From: JALYUA01 sp038253555
Lineage (GTDB): Bacteria; Acidobacteriota; Thermoanaerobaculia; UBA5066; Gp7-AA6
Reading direction: 5' to 3'
Assembly (NCBI GenBank): GCA_038253555.1
Contig: JBBSGZ010000161.1
Span: 1-7,969, forward strand
Length of the DNA: 7,969 bases
Part shown: one piece after another, positions 1 to 5,888 of the stretch
How the letters are laid out: each line of letters begins with the position of its first letter
Numbering within the stretch: position 1 is the first letter of the stretch
Notes under the pieces: model-generated
Seen by the model: the letters and a program-made list of their open reading frames with translations, nothing else
Database searches by the model: none
Told to the model about the DNA's origin: nothing
Program-made: the position numbers and the translations under genes

Positions 1-1
1 C

Positions 2-268
2 TCCCACAGCTTCAGAGAGCTCTGCCAGAGCCTCCAGCTGCGACACCTGCGCACCCGCCCGTACAGCCCCAAAACCAACGGCAAGGCCGAACGCTTCATC
101 CAGACCCTGCTTCGCGAATGGGCCTACAAACGGCCCTACTCAACCTCAGTCCAGAGAACCGACCGACTCTCTCCCTACCTCGATCGCTACAATCGAAGGA
201 GACCTCTTGCCTCTCTCAATCATCGAACCCCGTTCCAACGCCTCCGTCAACAACCTCTTGAGAATTGA
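2..268 (+). CDS. IS481-type transposase, C-terminal part (cut by window start)
   Basis: This is the C-terminal 88 codons of a DDE-type (retroviral-integrase fold) transposase that runs in from the left edge and ends at TGA 266-268. The frame is open throughout. The diagnostic stretch is TRPYSPKTNGKAERFIQTLL, followed by REWAY and a terminal DRYNRRRPL...LNHRTPFQRL block. This is the usual end of IS481-family enzymes, and the Glu in KAERF (codon 89-91) should be the last residue of the D-D-E catalytic triad. The two Asp residues lie outside the window, so activity cannot be judged. The stretch looks less GC-rich than the genes to its right, consistent with acquired DNA. It faces the PBP gene tail to tail, with the stop codons about 95 bases apart. 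The right terminal inverted repeat should lie just after the stop (roughly 260-300), but I cannot fix it without the left end. IS3 is the alternative family and is less likely. Confidence 0.78.
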   Translation, partial: SHSFRELCQSLQLRHLRTRPYSPKTNGKAERFIQTLLREWAYKRPYSTSVQRTDRLSPYLDRYNRRRPLASLNHRTPFQRLRQQPLEN

Positions 269-309
269 CAACTAGGGCTTCAGTCGCCCGTTCCCGGTTC
301 CTTCGGGAC

Positions 310-339
310 AAAAAAGCCCGGCGAACGGTGCTTTTTTTT
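310..339. terminator. Bidirectional intrinsic terminator between transposase and PBP genes
   Basis: Six A (310-315) lead into a hairpin: GCCCG (316-320), loop GCGAA (321-325), then CGG-T-GC (326-331), where T329 is a single bulge. Eight T (332-339) follow. The A tract can pair with the T tract, so the structure can end transcription from either side. Read on the minus strand it begins about 25 bases after the PBP stop codon, the expected place for that gene's terminator. On the plus strand it ends read-through from the transposase. A second small hairpin (TCCCG 292-296 with CGGGA 304-308) sits just to the left. Confidence 0.75.
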
Positions 340-363
340 GAGGAGCCCTCTCGCGGAAAGGGA

Positions 364-2766
364 CTACCTCGGCGCCGGAGTGGGGACGATCGATGCCGGA
401 GTCCGGGAGAGAGGGACCTCGGCGTCCGCGGCCGGGGTGCCTTCGTCCGGCGTCTCGCCTTTCTTGGGAAGGTAGAACGATTTCTGGAGCGACCACGGAA
501 GCCGGGTGATCTCCTCCCACTTCGAGCTCCACTCCTCGGTCGGCTGCGATCCACTGACGAACGCCTCTAAGATCGGCCGCGGGCTGCCGGGAGTCGCCTT
601 TAACCCGGTCTCGTAATCGACCGCGGTGAAGACCACGTTCGGGGGCGGCTCGAAGTCGGCCTTCGCGTCCAGGCGCCCGTTGTCGCGCATGTGCTCGAGC
701 ACCCGCATCCAGATGGGAAGCGCGACCCGCGCCCCCTCCATCCCGGGTCCGAGCGTCGTCTTCAGGTCGTTGCCCACCCATACCCCGATCGTGTAGCGCG
801 GAGTCATTCCGATGAACCACGCGTCCGTGTAATCGCTCGTCGTTCCCGTTTTACCGGCGATGTTCAGCTTCAGTTTCGCCGCGGCCGCGCCGGTCCCCCG
901 GGACGTCACGCCCTTCAGCATCTCGAGGAGCTGGAAGGACGCCTGCGGGCTGGTGACTTCGCGGGCGTCGGGATGGGTCTTTTCGAGCGGGTCGCCGTTG
1001 GAATCCGTGATCCGTTCGAACGTGTACGGAGGAAAGGCGAGCCCCTGGTTGGCGAAGACTGTGTAGGCGGAAGTCATCTCCAGAAGCGACACCTCGAACG
1101 CGCCGAGAGCGAGCGACGGGTAGGCCTGAAGTTTCTCGTGGATGCCGAGCCGGTGCGCGGCCTCGATCACGCGCTGGAGGCCCACGAGCTGCGCGAGTCG
1201 GACGGTGGGGACGTTGATCGAGTGCTCGAGCGCTCTGCGGAGCGTCACGATTCCCCGGAATTTCCGGTCGTAGTTGACGGGACGCCAGGCGGGCTGTCGC
1301 GGATCCATCGAGATCGCGAGCGGCCCGTCGAAAATGGTGTCGGACGGCGTGTATCCCGACTCCATGGCCGCGAGGTAGACGAACGGCTTGAAGGTGGAGC
1401 CCGCCTGCCGCAGGGCCTGCGTTGCGCGGTTGAACTTGGACGTCGTCCAGTCGTATCCGCCCACCATCGCGCGGACGGCTCCGGTCGAGTTTTCGATGAT
1501 CAGCAGCGCCCCCTGCTCCGTCGGGCTCTGGTCGAGTGAAATCGCGCCGCCGTCCTTCTGCTTCTCGAAGGTGACCGTGACGAGGTCGCCCGACTTCAAG
1601 AGCTTCGTCGCGTTCGTTGCGGAGGTCCACTTGTAACCCGACGCGCGCAAAGGGTAGGTGTCTCGACCCACCCGCACCTCGGCCCCCGTCGGGGTCACGG
1701 CCATCACGAGGCCGCGGACCGTGTCGCCCTCGGCGAGCTTCGCGTTCTCCCAGGACGGGTCCACGTAGGCCGCCAGGTTGGCATAACCTTCGGCGGAGAG
1801 GTTTCGCGCCTTGCGGAACCCGTGGCGGCGTGAAAGGCGCCGGAGACCCCAGCCGACCGACTCCTCCGACCACGCCTGGAGCTGCGGGTCGAGGGTCGAA
1901 TCGACGCGCAGGCCCCGGCGGTAGAGATCCTTCTCGCCGTACGTTCTCTCGAGGTACTGCCGGATCTCTTCGCAGAAGTAAGGAGCGACGACCGTCTCCT
2001 TCAGAGATGGCGACGACGGGAGGGGCTCCGCCTCCGCCGCTCTTCTCTCCTCGTCCGTGATGAGGCGCGCGGCCTGCATGCGGCGCAGCGCGGTGGCGCG
2101 CCGTCCGATCGCCAGCGCGGGATTCCGGAACGGGGACTGGTCTTCGGGCCGCTGGACGATGCCGGCCAGGAGGGCGGCCTCCGGCAGCGTCAGGTCTTTG
2201 ACGCTCTTTCCGAAGTAATAGCGCGCCGCCGCTTCGAAGCCGTAATTGCCGTGTCCGAGGTAGATCTCGTTCACGTACATCGTCAGGATCTGGTCCTTGG
2301 AGTACCGGCGTTCGATCTCGAACGCGACCAGCGCCTCGTTGACCTTGCGGGAGATCGTCTTCTTCGGCGACAGGAAGATCGCGCGGGCGAGCTGCTGGGT
2401 GAGGGTGGACCCTCCCTGACCATAGCGCTGGGAACGCATGTCGGCCGCCACCGCGGAGAGCGTCCGCCGGAGGTCGACACCGCCGTGCCGGAAGAAGTTC
2501 TTGTCCTCCGTCGCGACGATCGCGTTCTTCAGGACTCCCGGGATCTCGGAGCGCGTGAGCAGGATGCGCCGCTGGATCGCATACCGGCCGATCGTCGAGC
2601 CGTCGCTGCCCCGGATTTCCGTGATGATGTCGGGGCGGTAGGTCTCGAGCTCCGAAACGCGCGGCACCCGCACCAGCGTCGTGGTCGCCGAGCCCGCGAG
2701 CGCCCCGAGAAGACCCACAGCCACGAGAGGGAGGACGAAGAAAGAGATCCGGCGGGCGAGGGCCAC
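364..2766 (-). CDS. mrcA: Class A penicillin-binding protein (PBP1A-type glycosyltransferase/transpeptidase)
   Basis: This bifunctional cell-wall enzyme of 800 residues polymerises lipid II into glycan strands and cross-links the stem peptides at the outer face of the cytoplasmic membrane. A single membrane anchor lies at about residues 8-30. The GT51 glycosyltransferase domain (about 60-235) shows EDKNFFRHGG (catalytic Glu87), GGSTLTQQLA (118-127), RKVNE (140-144) and YVNEIYLG (164-171). An OB-like insert spans about 335-415, as in PBP1A/PonA. The transpeptidase domain (about 420-690) has STFK (nucleophile Ser457, Lys460), SIN (516-518) and KTGT (639-642), so both active sites look intact. 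The Pro/Thr-rich tail (about 768-800) is probably disordered. The start is GTG 2766-2764; an in-frame stop lies just upstream (2784-2782), and later GTGs would cut into the anchor. No Shine-Dalgarno sequence precedes it. The symbol mrcA is by class; ponA is equally usable. Resistance cannot be inferred. Confidence 0.93.
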   Translation of the reverse strand: MALARRISFFVLPLVAVGLLGALAGSATTTLVRVPRVSELETYRPDIITEIRGSDGSTIGRYAIQRRILLTRSEIPGVLKNAIVATEDKNFFRHGGVDLRRTLSAVAADMRSQRYGQGGSTLTQQLARAIFLSPKKTISRKVNEALVAFEIERRYSKDQILTMYVNEIYLGHGNYGFEAAARYYFGKSVKDLTLPEAALLAGIVQRPEDQSPFRNPALAIGRRATALRRMQAARLITDEERRAAEAEPLPSSPSLKETVVAPYFCEEIRQYLERTYGEKDLYRRGLRVDSTLDPQLQAWSEESVGWGLRRLSRRHGFRKARNLSAEGYANLAAYVDPSWENAKLAEGDTVRGLVMAVTPTGAEVRVGRDTYPLRASGYKWTSATNATKLLKSGDLVTVTFEKQKDGGAISLDQSPTEQGALLIIENSTGAVRAMVGGYDWTTSKFNRATQALRQAGSTFKPFVYLAAMESGYTPSDTIFDGPLAISMDPRQPAWRPVNYDRKFRGIVTLRRALEHSINVPTVRLAQLVGLQRVIEAAHRLGIHEKLQAYPSLALGAFEVSLLEMTSAYTVFANQGLAFPPYTFERITDSNGDPLEKTHPDAREVTSPQASFQLLEMLKGVTSRGTGAAAAKLKLNIAGKTGTTSDYTDAWFIGMTPRYTIGVWVGNDLKTTLGPGMEGARVALPIWMRVLEHMRDNGRLDAKADFEPPPNVVFTAVDYETGLKATPGSPRPILEAFVSGSQPTEEWSSKWEEITRLPWSLQKSFYLPKKGETPDEGTPAADAEVPLSRTPASIVPTPAPR

Positions 2767-2779
2767 GGAGGAGATTGTA
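2767..2779 (-). promoter_or_regulatory. Candidate -10 box of the PBP gene, leaderless arrangement
   Basis: On the minus strand TACAAT (2779 to 2774, five of six matches to TATAAT) is followed by seven bases (CTCCTCC) and then the GTG start. Transcription would begin at or next to the first base of the start codon. The intervening bases are pyrimidine-rich and cannot act as a Shine-Dalgarno site. No -35 box is visible at the usual distance. Confidence 0.45.
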
Positions 2780-2847
2780 GGTCAGCCGGTGGGTCTCGCC
2801 GCCCGCCCGGGCTCCGGCCCGAGAACGGACGACTCGAATTGGACACC

Positions 2848-2866
2848 TGATATAAGTTTTGCTCCG
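2848..2866 (+). promoter_or_regulatory. Candidate extended -10 promoter for the membrane-protein/uvrB operon
   Basis: TGATATAAG (2848-2856) is an extended -10 element: TG, one base, then TATAAG with five of six consensus matches. The ATG follows ten bases later, so the leader would be only about four bases. TAAGTT (2853-2858) is an alternative reading of the same AT-rich island. No Shine-Dalgarno sequence and no well-spaced -35 are visible; TTGGAC at 2839-2844 is too close. It lies in the divergent gap shared with the PBP gene. Confidence 0.45.
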
Positions 2867-3403
2867 ATGAGCAGCGCTCCGCCCGCCTCCGGCTTCACGA
2901 CCTCGATGCCCCCGGACGCCCGCCCCGGAGGCCCGAAAGGGTGCTGGCGCACGGGCTTGATTGGCTGCGGGATCGCCGGACTTCTCGTGCTGATCTGCAT
3001 CGTCGGTTCGTGTCTCTACCTGCGTCGCAACCCTCAGGCCATGACGGATTTCTTCATGGCGCGAATCGACGCGGCTTTAGCGTCAGACGTCACGGAGCAG
3101 GAAAAGACGGAACTGCACTCCGCCTATGCCGCCTACCGGGACCGCCTTCGGCAAAGCGGGCCGCAGAGGCGCTCCCTGGACCAGATCCAGACGATCCTCC
3201 TCCGCAATCGGGCGGGCAGCGTCAGCCGGGAGCAGGTCCGGCAGCTGACGGCCGTCTTCCGGGAAGGTGCGGGCCTCCCTCCGGCGACCCCGGCGCCGAC
3301 TCCCGCCGGCATGCTCGCGCCGAATTCCATGGCGACCCCGGGGGCCAGCGCGCTGCCCGGGATGATCGCGACTCCCGCGACGGGCGCGTCGCACAGGCCT
3401 TGA
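2867..3403 (+). CDS. Unrecognised single-pass membrane protein, first gene of the uvrB operon
   Basis: This 178-residue protein belongs to no family I recognise. A short Pro/Gly-rich N terminus (1-29) precedes one strongly hydrophobic segment (about 30-51), which contains Cys34, Cys44 and Cys49, with Cys26 just before it. Basic residues flank both sides (Lys24/Arg28 and Arg53/Arg54), so topology is unclear. Residues about 58-135 are charged and look helical, with the shape of a small soluble domain. The last 40 residues are a Pro/Ala/Thr-rich tail (PATPAPTPAG onward), probably disordered. The start at ATG 2867 is chosen because it follows an extended -10 box directly; an upstream in-frame extension would run through that promoter and the PBP start. 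Its stop codon overlaps the uvrB start (TTGA, 3400-3403), so the two are very probably co-transcribed and translationally coupled. Whether it has any repair role is unknown; co-location alone does not show it. Confidence 0.72.
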   Translation: MSSAPPASGFTTSMPPDARPGGPKGCWRTGLIGCGIAGLLVLICIVGSCLYLRRNPQAMTDFFMARIDAALASDVTEQEKTELHSAYAAYRDRLRQSGPQRRSLDQIQTILLRNRAGSVSREQVRQLTAVFREGAGLPPATPAPTPAGMLAPNSMATPGASALPGMIATPATGASHRP

Positions 3404-5481
3404 GTCCCCGCCCCGGCGCCCGGGAACGCCCGGAAGCCCCGCTCTCGCTGGCTTCCAAGCCCGACTCGTACCGGGAGGCGCAGTCCCGCTCGCGAGGGAC
3501 GTTCCGTCTCGTCACGGATTTCACGGCGCAGGGGGACCAGGCCCAGGCGATTGAGAAGCTCGTCGCCGGGTTGAACGAGGGAAAGCGGGATCAGGTCCTC
3601 CTCGGCGTCACCGGTTCGGGAAAGACGTTCACGATGGCCAGGGTGATCGAGACCGTCAACCGGCCGACCCTCGTGCTCTCTCACAACAAGACGCTCGCGG
3701 CGCAGCTCTACCAGGAATTTCGGGGGTTTTTTCCGGAGAATTCCGTCGAGTACTTCGTTTCCTATTACGACTACTACCAGCCCGAGGCGTACATCCCGCA
3801 GTCCGACACGTACATCGAGAAGGAAACCTCCCGTAACGAGGAGATCGACAAGCTCCGGCTCTCGGCCAGCAAGGCGCTGTTCGAACGCCGCGACGTGATC
3901 GTGGTCTCGTCCGTCTCCTGCATCTACGGCCTCGGCGCGCCGGAGGCGTATTACGACATGCTCGCGTACGTCGAGGTCGGGGACCGCTCCGGGATGCCGG
4001 CGCTCCTGGCGCAGCTCGTCCAGATGCAGTACGAGCGCACGAATCTCGACCTGACCCGCGGCACTTTCCGCGTCCGCGGCGACGTGATCGAGATCCACCC
4101 GGCGTACGAAGACGTCGCGGTGCGCGTCGAGTACTTCGGAGACGAGATCGAAAAGATCACCCGGACGGATCCTCTTCGGGGAACCGCCCTGCGGCGCGTC
4201 GACCGGCTCGCCATCTACCCGCGGACCTTCTACGCCACCCCGCGGGAGACGCTGAACCGCGCCGTCGACACCATAAAGATCGAGCTCGATCAGCGCCTCG
4301 CCGAGCTCACTGCCGCGGGGCAGCTGCTGGAGGCCCAGCGGCTCCACCAGCGCACGATGTTCGACCTGGAGATGATCAAAGAGCTCGGCTACTGCAACGG
4401 CATCGAGAACTACTCCCGGCACCTTTCGGGCAGAAAAGCGGGGGAGCCGCCTCCCACGCTCATCGATTATTTCCCTTCCGACTTTCTCCTCGTCGTCGAC
4501 GAGTCGCACGTCAGCCTGCCCCAGGTGCGGGGGATGTTCCACGGCGATCGCTCGCGCAAGCAGGTGCTGGTGGACTACGGCTTCCGCCTTCCTTCCGCTC
4601 TGGACAACCGGCCGCTCACCTACGAGGAGTTTCAATCCCGCATCGGACAGATCGTCCACGTGAGCGCGACCCCCGGCAAGGAAGAGCTTGCCTCCACCGG
4701 CGGCGAGATCGTCGAACAGGTGATCCGGCCGACCGGACTGCTCGATCCTTTAATCGAGGTCCGGCCGGTGAAGGGGCAGATCGACGACCTTCTCGGCGTC
4801 GTGCGCGAAGCCACCGCGAAGAGCGAGCGCGTTCTCGTCACGACCCTCACGAAACGGATGGCGGAAGAGCTCACCTCTTATTTCGCGGAGGTCGGAGTCC
4901 GGTGCCGCTATCTGCACTCCGACATCGAGACTCTGGAGCGGATGGAGATCCTGACTGACTTCCGCCGCGGCGTCTTCGATTGCCTGATCGGGATCAACCT
5001 GCTGCGAGAGGGACTCGACCTTCCCGAGGTCGCCGTCGTGGCGATCCTGGACGCGGACAAGGAGGGTTTTCTTCGCAGCGAGACCTCGTTGATCCAGACG
5101 AGCGGACGGGCGGCCCGGAATCTCGCGGGACGCGTGTACTTTTACGCGGACGTCGTCACGGATTCGATGCGGCGCGCCATCGACGAGACGACCCGCCGGC
5201 GCGTGATCCAGGAGGCCTACAACCGGGAAAACGGGATAGAGCCCGCTTCGATCGTGAAGCAGGTCGATTCACCGCTGATGAGAATGTCGAGCATGGACTA
5301 CCACGACGGATTGCTGCCGCGAAAAGACGGGAGCTCGGTCCCGGATGCCGAGACTCTCCGCGTCCGGATCGCCGATCTCGAGAAATCGATGAAGGCCGCG
5401 GCGAAGGAGCTCGACTTCGAGCGGGCCGCCGACCTGCGGGACGAGCTGCGGTCGCTGAGGGAGCTGCAGATCTTCCGGTGA
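3400..5481 (+). CDS. uvrB: Excinuclease ABC subunit B, UvrB
   Basis: UvrB is the damage-verifying helicase-like subunit of nucleotide excision repair. It receives damaged DNA from UvrA and recruits UvrC. Starting at TTG 3400 the protein is 693 residues, close to the family's usual 660-690. Motifs in order: Walker A GVTGSGKT (69-76); the Tyr-rich beta-hairpin that inserts between strands, YYDYYQPEAY (122-131); DESH box (367-370); motif V INLLREGLDLPE (532-543); motif VI QTSGRAARN (566-574); and a C-terminal UVR helix pair (about 654-690) that contacts UvrC. No other ATG, GTG or TTG lies in frame between 3403 and the homologous core, which starts around residue 35 (FRLVTDF), so TTG is the only standard choice. 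It leaves a roughly 30-residue non-conserved N-terminal extension. No Shine-Dalgarno sequence is visible, and the TTGA overlap with the upstream gene suggests coupled re-initiation. All expected catalytic motifs are present. Confidence 0.96.
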   Translation: MSPRPGARERPEAPLSLASKPDSYREAQSRSRGTFRLVTDFTAQGDQAQAIEKLVAGLNEGKRDQVLLGVTGSGKTFTMARVIETVNRPTLVLSHNKTLAAQLYQEFRGFFPENSVEYFVSYYDYYQPEAYIPQSDTYIEKETSRNEEIDKLRLSASKALFERRDVIVVSSVSCIYGLGAPEAYYDMLAYVEVGDRSGMPALLAQLVQMQYERTNLDLTRGTFRVRGDVIEIHPAYEDVAVRVEYFGDEIEKITRTDPLRGTALRRVDRLAIYPRTFYATPRETLNRAVDTIKIELDQRLAELTAAGQLLEAQRLHQRTMFDLEMIKELGYCNGIENYSRHLSGRKAGEPPPTLIDYFPSDFLLVVDESHVSLPQVRGMFHGDRSRKQVLVDYGFRLPSALDNRPLTYEEFQSRIGQIVHVSATPGKEELASTGGEIVEQVIRPTGLLDPLIEVRPVKGQIDDLLGVVREATAKSERVLVTTLTKRMAEELTSYFAEVGVRCRYLHSDIETLERMEILTDFRRGVFDCLIGINLLREGLDLPEVAVVAILDADKEGFLRSETSLIQTSGRAARNLAGRVYFYADVVTDSMRRAIDETTRRRVIQEAYNRENGIEPASIVKQVDSPLMRMSSMDYHDGLLPRKDGSSVPDAETLRVRIADLEKSMKAAAKELDFERAADLRDELRSLRELQIFR

Positions 5482-5492
5482 GATTGCCCGGG

Positions 5493-5534
5493 CTCGACTG
5501 AATGGGCCCCGAGAGGCGGGTCGAGGAAGCTCGA
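5493..5534. terminator. Weak candidate terminator between convergent uvrB and zinc-ribbon genes
   Basis: In the 55 bases between the two stop codons, CTCGAC (5493-5498) can pair with GTCGAG (5520-5525). Alternatively TCGAG (5521-5525) can pair with CTCGA (5530-5534) around a four-base loop. These two hairpins exclude each other. No T tract follows on either strand, so a canonical intrinsic terminator is not supported; the call rests on location and pairing only. Confidence 0.22.
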
Positions 5535-5536
5535 AG

Positions 5537-5743
5537 CTAGATCCAGTGGCACGACCGCGCGAAGGCGGCGACCATCAGGAGGCAGAGCAGGATCGCCCCC
5601 GCCCAGACCGCATTGCGCCCCTTCTTCGGGAGCGCCTGCCGGCTGTAGAAGCCCGTCCGCCAGCGCTCGATCGGCTTCCCGCATTTGGGACACGTGGCGT
5701 CCTGGGGATTCACGGCGGAATAACAGTACGGACACTCGATCAC
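5537..5743 (-). CDS. Small zinc-ribbon protein with C-terminal membrane anchor
   Basis: This 68-residue protein has two CxxC knuckles, CPYC (4-7) and CPKC (18-21). They are spaced as in a rubredoxin-like zinc ribbon that binds one Zn ion through four Cys. A basic linker (about 24-44) follows, then a hydrophobic helix (about 46-62) ending in a short tail. It is probably a tail-anchored or single-pass membrane protein with the ribbon at the N terminus. The start is GTG 5743-5741, because a -10-like TATGAT sits six bases upstream and the ribbon begins three residues later. The open frame extends further upstream, but that part is Arg/Pro-rich and would run through the promoter. The gene is convergent with uvrB (stops 55 bases apart) and divergent from uvrC. 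Such ribbon-plus-helix proteins are common and mostly uncharacterised, so no specific role can be assigned. Confidence 0.7.
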   Translation of the reverse strand: MIECPYCYSAVNPQDATCPKCGKPIERWRTGFYSRQALPKKGRNAVWAGAILLCLLMVAAFARSCHWI

Positions 5744-5755
5744 CGGGGGATCATA
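5744..5755 (-). promoter_or_regulatory. Candidate -10 box of the zinc-ribbon gene, leaderless arrangement
   Basis: On the minus strand TATGAT (5755 to 5750, five of six matches to TATAAT) is followed by six bases (CCCCCG) and then the GTG start. A transcript would begin at the start codon itself. No Shine-Dalgarno sequence and no -35 box are visible. This element also supports the choice of GTG 5743 over upstream starts. Confidence 0.45.
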
Positions 5756-5874
5756 CCGGGAGCATCGCGACGCCGGGGGTCGGAATCGAAACCGGCATCG
5801 ACGGGATCGAGCGCCTCTCCACGGGCGCAGGGGCCGGACCGCCGTCCCAGGCATTCCGCCGCCGGCCCGGGGAT

Positions 5875-5888
5875 TGTTATCCTTTCTC
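5875..5888 (+). promoter_or_regulatory. Candidate extended -10 promoter of uvrC, leaderless arrangement
   Basis: TGTTATCCT (5875-5883) fits an extended -10: TG, one base, then TATCCT with four of six consensus matches. The ATG of uvrC follows five bases later, so the transcript would start at about the start codon. GGGGA at 5869-5873 is about 15 bases from the ATG, too far to be a normal Shine-Dalgarno site. If real, uvrC is transcribed independently of uvrB. Confidence 0.4.

Noticed and set aside
691..1873. Long open frames within the PBP gene (691-1539 plus strand; 851-1873 minus strand, another frame)
   Set aside because: Low-complexity Arg/Gly/Pro translations overlapping a gene with intact catalytic motifs.
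2681..2866. N-terminal extension of the membrane-protein gene
   Set aside because: It would overlap the PBP start and both divergent promoters, and is Arg-rich without homology-like features.
2941..3399. N-terminal extension of uvrB through the preceding gene
   Set aside because: This part is a shadow frame of the membrane-protein gene; UvrB homology begins near position 3500.
3133..4659. 508-codon open frame antisense to uvrB
   Set aside because: It mirrors the codon structure of uvrB in GC-rich DNA, has no recognisable domain and lies wholly opposite a conserved gene.
5874..5888. TTG start for uvrC five codons upstream
   Set aside because: It lies within the candidate -10 box and has no usable Shine-Dalgarno site; ATG 5889 gives a normal UvrC N terminus.
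2767..5888. LexA-type SOS boxes upstream of uvrB or uvrC
   Set aside because: No CTGT-N8-ACAG or GAAC-N4-GTTC palindrome was seen in the gaps before these genes.
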